Positions 34,000-42,394 of a stretch of 55,977 nucleotides of DNA are shown piece by piece. The translations under genes were made by a program, and so were the position numbers. How positions within the stretch are numbered: position 1 is the stretch's first letter; every line of letters starts with the position of its first letter. The notes under the pieces are model-generated. The model had not been told where the DNA came from and searched no databases. It worked only from the letters and a program-made list of their open reading frames with translations. The stretch is from Planktothricoides sp. SR001 (GTDB taxonomy: Bacteria; Cyanobacteriota; Cyanobacteriia; Cyanobacteriales; Laspinemataceae), in contig NZ_LIUQ01000045.1 in assembly GCF_001276715.1 (NCBI RefSeq), positions 1-55,977 on the forward strand. The letters run 5' to 3'.

Positions 34000-35574
34000 T
34001 TAAACAGTCACCAGTTGTTTAGGCGGATTTTTACTTTCAATCGGGGCAGACAAAGCCTCTTCTAAATCTGCACATCCGAGACGTTCTTCGAGAATTTGCA
34101 TCACTTCACGGCCAAAATCATTGGGATTTCGGCGCCAAGCTTCCAGACAAACTTCCCCAAAGAAAGACCCTAACGGTTCAGGATTCCAGAGTAATTTCCG
34201 GGCTGTCCAAGGCATTAAACTCATTGGATTGTAACCCGGTTTGATCATATCGTTTTTGAAAGCGTATTCCTCTAAATGGGTATGGGGTTGTAACCCAATA
34301 AAGAAAATCGCTGGTTCAACTTTATCAGCCCCAAAAATTCGTTCCAGTTCGCGATGATAGGCGATGGTTTGGCGAATAGTTTCAAAGGTTTCATCAATCA
34401 CATTAAACGAGTAATTGACGGAAACTAAGTCATTAAATCCAGCGGCTTTTAGGTCGCGGCAGTTTTCCAAGACCACCCGTAAGTTATAGCCCATCCGCAT
34501 TTTTCGCACCAATTCTTGAGAACCACTGGTAATGCCAATCTCAAAATAATTCATCCCCGTTTTGACCATCAGATCACACAATTCGGGCGTCAGGTTGTCA
34601 GCGCGGATATAGGCAGCCCAGTGGATATCATCCATCCCCGCATCGATGATTTTTTGCAGCAGTTCCACCGCATCATCAATAAATCGACGGGCGGGGATAA
34701 ATTGAGCATCGGTAAACCAGAAGTTACGGATACCTCGGTCATATAATTGGCGGATTTCTTTGACTACTTCATCCGCAGGGTTAATGCGGACTTGTTTGCC
34801 TTCAATGACGGTGTAAATGCAGTAACAGCAGTTATGGGGACAACCGCGCTTGGTTTGGACGCCAATATAGAAGTCTTCTTCTTGGAAGTAATAGGGGAAT
34901 TCTGGCCAGATGCTTTCGATATAGTCGTAGTTACAGGCGCTTTTTTCAATGTTGGCGGGTTGTTCGTGAATTAGCCGATCGCGTGGTTGAGTTTCTCCCA
35001 CCACATAACAGCGTTCATCACTCAAATCTTGACCCCGCAACAGTTTTTCTAACAGAGCCTCCCCTTCACCTACGGAGATAATCGTCCCGTTTGGCAGGCT
35101 TCGCCCTAGCTGTTCATAAAACACACTCACGGCGCCACCCCCAACCACCGCCCGAACTTCAGGATGATATTGGCGAGAACGGTTCAATCCCCGTTTGATC
35201 AAGCCAATGTTGCGCCAAAGTTCCCCATAATACGCGGTGGCGACTTTTAAGCCTCCCAGGGCTCCCCGTAGTTTAATCAAGGGGTTTTTGGCGTAGTAGA
35301 ACTCAAAAGCGTTTTGCAACGGGTTGCCAGCGCGTCCTCCCACTGGGGCGTAGATTTGAATATCTCGCCAGGAGAACACCAACAGGGTTGGTTTAAATTC
35401 ATCGATGCAAGCATCCAGGGCTTTCCCAAAGTCTAGGGGAGGAATAGTCCCCAGATCGAAAATGCGTTGCTCAACTTCGGGAAAAAGTTTGTGGACATGA
35501 TCCGAGAGATAGACCACCCCAATGGGAAAGATCGGATTACACGGAAGGCGAACGTAAAGGATACGATTTTCCAT
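34000..35574 (-). CDS. B12-binding-type radical SAM protein
   Basis: A 524-residue radical SAM enzyme with an N-terminal Rossmann-like cobalamin-binding-type region (about 5-190) and the cluster motif KRGCPHNCCYC (Cys245, 249, 252) in the radical SAM core. Other conserved parts: IRNFWFTDAQFIP, AAYIRADNLTPELCDLM, FEIGITSGSQELV. Relatives in cyanobacteria are annotated as photosystem II high-light acclimation radical SAM proteins, and I think this is that family, but the assignment is from memory of sequence style. The substrate is unknown. It stands alone on the minus strand. Confidence 0.85.
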   Translation of the reverse strand: MENRILYVRLPCNPIFPIGVVYLSDHVHKLFPEVEQRIFDLGTIPPLDFGKALDACIDEFKPTLLVFSWRDIQIYAPVGGRAGNPLQNAFEFYYAKNPLIKLRGALGGLKVATAYYGELWRNIGLIKRGLNRSRQYHPEVRAVVGGGAVSVFYEQLGRSLPNGTIISVGEGEALLEKLLRGQDLSDERCYVVGETQPRDRLIHEQPANIEKSACNYDYIESIWPEFPYYFQEEDFYIGVQTKRGCPHNCCYCIYTVIEGKQVRINPADEVVKEIRQLYDRGIRNFWFTDAQFIPARRFIDDAVELLQKIIDAGMDDIHWAAYIRADNLTPELCDLMVKTGMNYFEIGITSGSQELVRKMRMGYNLRVVLENCRDLKAAGFNDLVSVNYSFNVIDETFETIRQTIAYHRELERIFGADKVEPAIFFIGLQPHTHLEEYAFKNDMIKPGYNPMSLMPWTARKLLWNPEPLGSFFGEVCLEAWRRNPNDFGREVMQILEERLGCADLEEALSAPIESKNPPKQLVTV

Positions 35575-35945
35575 ACTGTCTCAACTGTCACAGTTTTATG
35601 AAAGCGCGGTTCATATAACTTAACAATACCACTCTATTCTTGACACAAGCATGATTTTGGCGGCGCTTTCCGCTCCAGATCCCCAGAGGCTCGCGATCGC
35701 TGAAACTATCTCTAATCAAGAGTTTGCCGGTATCTTGCCCCGTCCGGTGCCAACACAAGAAAATCTAATGATCCCTATCAGAATCCCTCAAGCCTAAAAT
35801 CCTTGAATCAATGATTCTCAGATTTTTGAGAAAAATTTTGCCGATTTATTGGCAGTTGGTATTCCTCTTTACAGCGATTCGGGATCGGTGAATGTTATTT
35901 CTTTTATACGATAAGAGGTTTTACAATAAAGATTCCTGTGCAGAT
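35575..35945. other. Intergenic region, nothing recognised
   Basis: 371 bp between divergent genes. It contains one HIP1-like site (GCGATCGC near 35694) and AT-rich DNA. A shared divergent promoter region is assumed. Confidence 0.5.
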
Positions 35946-36350
35946 ATGTCTCAAATACTAGATCCCGTTCCATCCGATCGCCCGAATCACATTCTTTGCT
36001 GCTATGTGAATGCCACCAGCAAGATTCAGATTGCTCGCGTGACAAATATTTCTAATTGGTATTTTGAGCGCGTGGTCTTCCCTGGACAGCGGCTGATTTT
36101 TGAAGCGTTGCCAGAAGCTTTGTTGGAAATTCATACAGGGATGATGGCTAGTGCGATTTTATCAGATACGATTCCCTGCGATCGCTTAATCATCGGCAGA
36201 CCCAATGATGCTCATCAGCAACCTGACTCAGAAAAAACCCTAGAGTCCGTTGCCAAATCACTTTATAATTCCAAACCTTTTGCCACACCGAATAAGGTAA
36301 AAGAGATCGCAGAATCCTTCATGGAACCGGCTCTAACCTTGGTGGATTGA
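35946..36350 (+). CDS. DUF1830-domain protein
   Basis: A 134-residue protein from the ATG at 35946 (MSQILDPVPSDRPNHILCCYVNA). The DUF1830 core is clear: LCCYVNATSKIQIARVTNIS, FERVVFPGQRLIFEA and LLEIHTGMMASAILSD. The C-terminal 50 residues are variable. The family is widespread in cyanobacteria and its function is not established. The frame is open upstream to 35892, but the extra residues lack similarity. Confidence 0.85.
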   Translation: MSQILDPVPSDRPNHILCCYVNATSKIQIARVTNISNWYFERVVFPGQRLIFEALPEALLEIHTGMMASAILSDTIPCDRLIIGRPNDAHQQPDSEKTLESVAKSLYNSKPFATPNKVKEIAESFMEPALTLVD

Positions 36351-37080
36351 TGCCAATCAACCGTTTTTTTTGGTTTTGAGATTAGTCCTACCAGTGCCGG
36401 GAACGTTCTCCGAGAAACGGATACATCTGCTGAGTGCATCTTTTATCAAGCTTTGATGCTTGACAATTATCAAAGAAAATTTAGATCTAAAGATCGGACA
36501 AAATTCCAGGATCAATCTGAAGGGTCACGCATTTTTGTCAGGATTGATCTTGCAGTAATCAGCCTTCATTCACCAGAATTTTATCTAACAGTGATTTCGC
36601 GGATTAAATGGTAAGCTGTTAGTTAATTTGTGGGTTTATTGATGTGATGTGCTGTAGATTCGCTGTCAAGTAGGACGCTGATTCCTCATAATCCCGGAAT
36701 GCTGAGAAATTTTTGACCGAGGTTTTAGTGAAAGTCCTAGTTAAAATAGTCATCATCGATGTTTCAGGTTTGATTGACCTGAATTTTAGATGATTAAGTG
36801 ACGAAAAACTGGGATTATAGGTTGATACTAATCTGGGGTTTGGGAGAAACATCTCCTCATTGAATATCCCTTAAAGCAAGACAAATGAAAAAAATAGGTG
36901 GCTCAACTCAACGATTGTTGTTTGTGCAACCTAAGAATGAAAAATCAGCTTGAAAAATCAGGAGAGTCGTTGGTGGAAAACCCCAATGACTCTTCTTTTT
37001 TTTGTGTTGCTACGTCTAATTTGTGCTGCTACGTCTCAAAATTGACGACGGGAATTCGCTCAGGAGGAATCCCGCAGGCT
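36351..37080. other. Intergenic region, no gene supported
   Basis: AT-rich DNA. A reverse-strand ORF at 36619-36852 has no family features. The words TGCTACGTCTAATTTGTGCTGC and GCTACGTCTC (about 37007-37036) are local near-repeats. AGGAGG at 37062-37067 is a possible ribosome-binding site for the next gene. Confidence 0.5.
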
Positions 37081-37599
37081 ATGATTAGTGTAGGTTTGTT
37101 AATCGTTTTTTTACATTTGTTTACATTGGATCTGCCTTCTTTTCTTTGGTTGTGGAAAATCGCCGCTTGGTCAATGGGTTTGTCTGTGTTGGCTTATGTT
37201 CTGTTGGCTGCCAGTGGCGGATTGATGTTTTGGATGAGAAAATTCCCCACAGCAGCCAATCCCCCAGCAGTCCGTCCGCCAAACCCCATTAGGGTCGGAG
37301 TGGTGCGATCGCTTCATTATGCGATCGGCTGGATCCTAGTCGCCCTAGTCTTACTACTGCTGGGCATAGGCATCGTCGGCACTTTGGGTCACTATGGAAA
37401 CCTGGGACATTCCCCACATTTGCTGGCTGGTTTGATGGTAGTGGCTTTGGTCTTATGTTCTGCGGGGGCTGCCAGCCAAATTTCCCCAGAACGTCCTTGG
37501 GCAAAACCGCTACATATCAGTATTAACGCTTTACTATTTTTCGGTTTAAGTTGGGTTTCCTGGACTGGTTGGACGGTGGTACAGAAATATTTACCTTAA
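37081..37599 (+). CDS. DUF4079-like four-helix membrane protein
   Basis: A 172-residue membrane protein from the ATG at 37081 (ISVGLLIVFLHLF). The longer frame from 36898 adds a Cys-rich, non-membrane segment without typical features, and AGGAGG precedes 37081 by 13 nt. Four hydrophobic segments are seen, with the conserved-looking stretches WKIAAWSMGLSVLAYVLLAA, RSLHYAIGWILVALVLLLLG, SQISPERPWAKPLHISINAL and WVSWTGWTVVQKYLP. The four-helix His-containing arrangement is cytochrome b561-like, but haem binding is inference. Confidence 0.75.
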   Translation: MISVGLLIVFLHLFTLDLPSFLWLWKIAAWSMGLSVLAYVLLAASGGLMFWMRKFPTAANPPAVRPPNPIRVGVVRSLHYAIGWILVALVLLLLGIGIVGTLGHYGNLGHSPHLLAGLMVVALVLCSAGAASQISPERPWAKPLHISINALLFFGLSWVSWTGWTVVQKYLP

Positions 37600-37639
37600 T
37601 GTTGGTTGTTGGTTGTTGGTTGTTGGTTATGTGTTATTT

Positions 37640-37668
37640 GTAGGGTGGGCAAATTTTGCCCACCCTAC
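37640..37668. repeat. GTAGGGTGGGCAA palindrome
   Basis: GTAGGGTGGGCAA and TTGCCCACCCTAC are separated by a few A/T bases. The same family is at 55842-55867 and, with an insert, at 32618-32725. Confidence 0.9.
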
Positions 37669-37684
37669 CGATGAAACGATCGGG

Positions 37685-37754
37685 AACAAACAACAAACAA
37701 CAAACAACAAACAGGGAACAGGGAACAGGCAACAGGCAACAGGCAACAGGCAAC
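37685..37754. repeat. Heptamer array AACAAAC / AGGGAAC / AGGCAAC
   Basis: Four AACAAAC, two AGGGAAC and four AGGCAAC units follow one another in the same 7-nt phase. More AACAAAC-type units occur at about 37978-38026. Confidence 0.95.
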
Positions 37755-37781
37755 AGTGGTGAATAGTGAATAGTGATACTT

Positions 37782-37886
37782 CTTTTGTACGGGCGAATGG
37801 CCATTCGCCCCTACGACTTTTGTACGGGCGAATGGCCATTCGCCCCTACGACTTTTGTACGGGCGAATGGCCATTCGCCCCTACGA
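37782..37886. repeat. Three tandem 35-bp units, each with a perfect 20-bp palindrome
   Basis: Units 37782-37816, 37817-37851 and 37852-37886 are identical. Each contains GGGCGAATGGCCATTCGCCC, also found singly near 7814. ORFs in this region only translate the repeat. Confidence 0.97.
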
Positions 37887-38057
37887 CTATTCACTTTCCC
37901 CGTTCCACGCCACTTGCTAGACTTGGGGAGACCCCAAGATCGCAGTGGCTCCTGATAACTGTTCCCCGTTCCCCAAACAACAACCAACAAACAACAAACA
38001 ACAAACAACAAACAACAAACAACAAAAGAACCAATTAATCCCGTGAATCCTCAGAAA

Positions 38058-38630
38058 ATGAACCAAGAAATCTCTACCATGACCAGTGATTTTCCGGCGG
38101 TTTTCCGTCTTTCTCCATTAATTAGAATCACGCTGTTATCTTTGTATGTGGCTTTAACGGTGCCGTTGCCTTTTCTGGCGGAAGTCACCGCCGCGCCCGT
38201 GGATCCTCGGATGTTATGGGTGGGCTTAGGATTGGGTGCCGTGGCTTTGTATGGGGCGCTGACTGAGCGGGTGATTTTGGATGACCAAGGAATTCAGGTG
38301 ACTTATGCTCAATGGGTGCCGCGTTTTTTTCGCTCTGGGTGGTCCCTACCTTGGGCAGAGGTGAAAGAGTTGAAACCTCGCACCACAGGTCAAGGGGGAT
38401 TGGTTTACTATTTTTTGAGTGAGTCGGGTAAAGGATTTTTGCTGCCCATGCGGGTGGCTGGTTTTGCTAAGTTGGTGAAGCTGGTGGAAGCCAAAACCGG
38501 AATTGATACAAGGGATGTCCGTCCTTTGGCGCAACCGTGGATGTATCTGATTTTGTTGGGCTGTACTTTGTTGTTATTGCTGATGGATGTTTGGACAATT
38601 TCCACGGCGATCGCCCATAATAGCCCATAA
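38058..38630 (+). CDS. Membrane protein with a PH-like middle segment, unknown function
   Basis: A 190-residue protein. Two N-terminal hydrophobic helices (about ITLLSLYVALTVPLPFLA and WVGLGLGAVALYGAL) precede a soluble part with ERVILDDQGIQVTYAQWVP and SLPWAEVKELKPRTT, which resembles bacterial PH-like folds. A last helix is WMYLILLGCTLLLLLMDV. The frame opens with a GTG at 38043, and ATGs at 38058 and 38079 are both plausible; no Shine-Dalgarno decides. It lies 147 bp before the ABC ATPase, on the same strand. Confidence 0.7.
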   Translation: MNQEISTMTSDFPAVFRLSPLIRITLLSLYVALTVPLPFLAEVTAAPVDPRMLWVGLGLGAVALYGALTERVILDDQGIQVTYAQWVPRFFRSGWSLPWAEVKELKPRTTGQGGLVYYFLSESGKGFLLPMRVAGFAKLVKLVEAKTGIDTRDVRPLAQPWMYLILLGCTLLLLLMDVWTISTAIAHNSP

Positions 38631-38654
38631 TATATGAACCAATATTTAAGCTAT

Positions 38655-38776
38655 GGTTGTTATTAGTTATTAGTTATTAGTTATTAGTTATTAGTTATTG
38701 GTGATTCTTGACTAGAATCAAACAACAAATAACCAAGAACCAAGAACCAAGAACAAATAACCAACAACAAATAAAT
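38655..38776. repeat. Heptamer pair TTATTAG and AACCAAG
   Basis: TTATTAG-type heptamers (about five, 38662-38700) are followed by complementary-type AACCAAG / AACAAAT units (38720-38775), ending at the ATG of the ABC ATPase gene. Confidence 0.8.
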
Positions 38777-38777
38777 T

Positions 38778-39563
38778 ATGAATTTGCCAAGTTCTCCGAA
38801 TTCTTCTTTACTCCGCTTAGAGCAAGTGAGCTTAACCGCAAAAATCGGCAATAGCTATTTGCTGAAAGATATTTCTTTTGAGGTGTGTAGAGATGATGCC
38901 TCGACTAGGGAGGGTGAGTTTATTGCGGTTGTGGGGGCTACGGGAGCGGGCAAAACTTCTTTATTACGGTTGTTAAATCGGCTGAATGAACCAACGTCGG
39001 GAGCGATTTATTGGAAAAATCGGGATTACCGCCAGATCCCCGTGATGGATTTACGGACTTCAGTGACTCTGGTACTTCAAGAGTCGAAGCTGTTGGGGAT
39101 GCCGGTCAAAGAGGCGATCGCCTATCCGTTGAAATTACGCGGAATGGCGGCTCCCGATATCAAGCAAACACTTGCCCTAGGGCTGGAAAAGTGGCGCATT
39201 CCCGATCAATGGTTGGAAAAAACAGAATCCCAACTATCGGTGGGTCAACGTCAACTGGTCGCTTTGTGCAGGGCTTGGGTGATTCAACCGCAGATTTTGT
39301 TATTAGATGAACCGACTTCTGCTTTAGATACGGGTCGCTCCGCTCATGTTTTAGCAGTTTTAAAAGAATTGACCACTAATGGTCAAACCACAATTTTAAT
39401 GGTGAATCACCAGTTAGAATTTGCTGCACAATATTGCACCCGTGTCTTGCATTTAGCACAAGGATCATTGATTCAAGATGTGCTGGCAGCACAAATGGAC
39501 TGGAACCAATTACGGCAAAGCCTGAAAATTGCCGAAACTCAAACGGTGGATGAATGGAATTAA
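38778..39563 (+). CDS. ABC transporter ATP-binding protein
   Basis: A 261-residue ATPase subunit. Walker A is GATGAGKTS (about 52-60), the Q-loop region VLQESKLL, the signature LSVGQRQ, Walker B ILLLDEPTSALD and the switch His in MVNHQLEFAA. The gene lies between heptamer repeats and a convergent regulator, and no permease is adjacent. The sequence style is that of single-gene importers or exporters of the metal/phosphate-like type (FetA-like), but the substrate is not fixed. Confidence 0.9.
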   Translation: MNLPSSPNSSLLRLEQVSLTAKIGNSYLLKDISFEVCRDDASTREGEFIAVVGATGAGKTSLLRLLNRLNEPTSGAIYWKNRDYRQIPVMDLRTSVTLVLQESKLLGMPVKEAIAYPLKLRGMAAPDIKQTLALGLEKWRIPDQWLEKTESQLSVGQRQLVALCRAWVIQPQILLLDEPTSALDTGRSAHVLAVLKELTTNGQTTILMVNHQLEFAAQYCTRVLHLAQGSLIQDVLAAQMDWNQLRQSLKIAETQTVDEWN

Positions 39564-39684
39564 ATGATCCCAATGATTCCCAGTCATAGAAATATCCACC
39601 TCAGTATTAAGCCCGAAATTAACTCCGGATTGCTGAAGTGGAACCCCACACTTAAGAGCAGTGCGTCATATTTTGTTTGCTTTT

Positions 39685-40482
39685 TTATCGAGGGTTATTC
39701 CGGCTGCCAACCTCAGAAAAATGACGCATGGACATTTTTTGTTGGCCGTGGGAATTCACCTGCAAGGATTCCACTTTCGAGATGACGCGATCGCTGAGAA
39801 TCTCCATATTCAAGCGATAGCCCACATTTCGCACCGTCTGAATCAAACTCGGTTGCCGAGGATCGATCTCGATTTTCTTTCGCAACGACAAGACATGAGT
39901 GTCTATGGTGCGGGGATTATCAATGGCTTCGGGCCAAGCTCTCCGCAGCAGTTCTGGACGACTCATGGGCAGTCCTCCGGCTTGAGCTAACACATAAAGC
40001 AAGCTAAATTCCTGGGGAGTGAGTTCGATGAGATCCCCCTTATAGCGAACCCGACGATGCACCAAGTCAATTTGCAAATCCCCATAATCCAGCGAAATCG
40101 GTGGGGCAATGCGTTTTTGCCGTCGCACCAGGGCTTCGACTCGAGCCAGGAATTCTTGCATCCCAAAAGGTTTTTTCAGATAATCATCCGCGCCTGCTTT
40201 TAAGCCGTTGACAATATCCGCTTCGTTATTGCGAGCGGATAAAATTAAAACCATGCTTTGTTGCTGCTGATACAGCCACTGACAAAATTCCAAACCATCC
40301 CCATCGGGAAGTTCCGAATCAAGCACGATCAGATTTGGCTGATGATTGGAAAATAAATCGCGTCCCTGCCGGATATCATTGGCTTGATAGACACTGTAAC
40401 CGACTTGCTGCAAATGCCAACCTAATAGCGATCGCAGGTGAGGATTTCCCTCAACAATCAAAATAGAAATTGATCCCACCAC
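39685..40482 (-). CDS. OmpR/PhoB-type response regulator with an atypical receiver
   Basis: A 265-residue protein: receiver domain (1-122), then a winged-helix DNA-binding domain (about 130-228) with ELTPQEFSLLYVLAQAGG and TIDTHVLSLRKKIE. The phosphoacceptor Asp55 (VLDSELPDG) and Lys (LKKPFG) are present, but the acidic pocket VEGNP has Gly where a second acid is normal. Such partly degenerate receivers occur in NblR, the cyanobacterial regulator of phycobilisome degradation; this could be it or a close relative. A 40-residue C-terminal tail is extra. Confidence 0.9.
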   Translation of the reverse strand: MVGSISILIVEGNPHLRSLLGWHLQQVGYSVYQANDIRQGRDLFSNHQPNLIVLDSELPDGDGLEFCQWLYQQQQSMVLILSARNNEADIVNGLKAGADDYLKKPFGMQEFLARVEALVRRQKRIAPPISLDYGDLQIDLVHRRVRYKGDLIELTPQEFSLLYVLAQAGGLPMSRPELLRRAWPEAIDNPRTIDTHVLSLRKKIEIDPRQPSLIQTVRNVGYRLNMEILSDRVISKVESLQVNSHGQQKMSMRHFSEVGSRNNPR

Positions 40483-42011
40483 TACCTCCTAATTGTCGGC
40501 ATGACCGACTATGTACACCTAGACAAATTTATTTATACAGAAGACTTGCGCCTTCTGAGAACTGGCTAGTTCGCAGAGATGTTTCATTCAAAGGGTACTG
40601 TGTTTGAGTCATCTCCGATGATTTGGTTCGCGCTCATGGCAACTCAAGAAATTACAGGCCAAGTATGCTTGATCCTTTGGATGGGCAACATCATAACTAA
40701 CCTTGGGTTTACCTTACTGTATGAAAATAGGTTCTGCCTAGGATCAATTACAAGCGCCTGTTTTTTAGAGTGCTGACCCAACTTTTCTGAATTGGGCTGA
40801 TAGAGCGGATGCTTCAAACCCTTAATATCAGACAATTTATCGCGGTTATGGGAGCGATCGCCATTGCTGGTTGACAAATTGCCTGTAAAACCCTCTTTGT
40901 TTATATTTCCCTAGGCGCAAATTTCCCATAAGGGTTGCTCACACAAGACTTTCGCTTGGCAAAATAGTGATTTTCACGTTAACAGAGCTTTTGTCAAGGT
41001 TTTGTCACATTTGTTACTCTAAATCTTAATTTATTATTAAATAATTGGCAGAAGACGCATAAGATTCATCTTGATCTTCGGCTTAAATTTTGAGAATCAG
41101 TAACCATCCGATTCAGAGAGCAATCTCCGGTAAACGCCTCGATTTTCCGGGGATTCTTGCCCCCGATCGCCGCCGATTTGCTGCCATCTCCACGAAAATC
41201 CCTTACGGGAGGAGAAAGCGAATCGCCCCTACTTAAGACTAATGCACCATCTCTATATTTGGTGTAAGATTGGGGTATTTAAGGGAACAATTACCCTATA
41301 GCTAGGGTAATTCGCTCATTTTTAAAGGGATAGCCATCTTTAATGATTGCCTCATCTGAATTCTGGCTAAAATGGGTATAACAGATTAACATACCCAGAA
41401 AACCCCATTTCTCGGTGCCATTTCCGGGTGCCATTTCCGGGTGCCATTTCCGGGTCAAATTCTGCCACAGCTTACAATTGATGCCTCTTGATGACGATCC
41501 ACTCTCCTTGGCTCAACAATTCGGGTACGGATCATTGTAGATTCGCTGTGTATATTCGCTGTAAATGCGATCGTTCAGACCAGAGCATTTTCATAACCTG
41601 GATCGCTGCTGCTGATATCTTTTAAGGTTCTCGTTTTTTCAGACGAGTTTTGTGGAAAAAGTTACCCAAAGCGATGGCTACAGGAGACTAAGCCCAATGT
41701 TTTAAATCCTTAGAGCGATCGACGGCTATGTTTGAGCTTGACAGCGAACAATTTTGAGAATTTTTTCGTCTTTTGAGTCAAGTTCATTGATTCAATTTAT
41801 CACTTAGCTAATCTATTTTAGCATTCTCAATGCCATCGGCGATTACCTACGGTAGGCTACGCCAACCCCTGCAAGCTGTTAAATTTGGGTTCGAGGAAAT
41901 CACTCTCATTTGAACAATCTCTGAAGATGTTCAACCAGAAATAAACCTACCGATCCCCGTTGATAAAAATCCACTTCTAATTTTATATCTACCCAATCTT
42001 AAGAGGCTACC
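40483..42011. other. 1.5-kb region without a gene
   Basis: No family-like ORF was found on either strand. It holds a 13-bp tandem repeat, GGTGCCATTTCCG three times at 41414-41452, and a hairpin AATTACCCT / AGGGTAATT at 41289-41312 followed by a short T-run, which could end an unseen transcript. The region is large enough for a small RNA, but nothing identified itself. Confidence 0.5.
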
Positions 42012-42266
42012 ATGCTACAAGATACCGCAACTATCCGTCACTACCAAAAACTTTCTGACGCCCTCGTAGAATTATGGAATCGGGGCTATCGTTATGACGA
42101 TATGCGAATGTATTTAGACGGCTATTTAGCTGCATTGCGACAGACCAATACGATCGAAGCCTATCTAGTTAACAGGCTAGAAGAAGAAATTCATCGGTTT
42201 ATTTACGATCCTTCTAATTTTGCCATGCCTGAACTTCAGCCAGAAACAGAAGTAAAGTATTATTGA
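42012..42266 (+). CDS. DUF6761-type small cyanobacterial protein
   Basis: An 84-residue soluble protein: MLQDTATIRHYQKLSDALVE, NRGYRYDDMRMYLDGYLAAL, YLVNRLEEEIHRFIYDPSNF and a short acidic tail. It belongs to a conserved cyanobacterial family of unknown function, remembered as DUF6761. No signal peptide or membrane segment. It is followed by a strong bidirectional terminator. Confidence 0.82.
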   Translation: MLQDTATIRHYQKLSDALVELWNRGYRYDDMRMYLDGYLAALRQTNTIEAYLVNRLEEEIHRFIYDPSNFAMPELQPETEVKYY

Positions 42267-42314
42267 CGACCTGGGAACAATTCTTAATCTGAGTAATCTT
42301 AAACTTTAATCTTC

Positions 42315-42347
42315 AAAAACCGGGTTTTTCAGCCAAACCCGGTTTTT
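42315..42347. terminator. Bidirectional intrinsic terminator
   Basis: A 13-bp stem (AAAAACCGGGTTT, 42315-42327, with AAACCCGGTTTTT, 42335-42347) and a 7-nt loop has T-runs on both strands, between convergent genes. Its sequence belongs to the AAACCGGGTTT family, so a repeat has become a terminator. Confidence 0.85.
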
Positions 42348-42394
42348 ATTTGTTTGCACATTTTTTTGAGTATTGCGGTTAATTTTGTTGACGG

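Noticed and set aside
36619-36852. 77-residue minus-strand ORF
   Set aside because: No similarity or start signal; low-complexity composition.
37766-38038. ORFs with repeated RMAIRPYDF or similar peptides
   Set aside because: They translate the triplicated palindromic unit.
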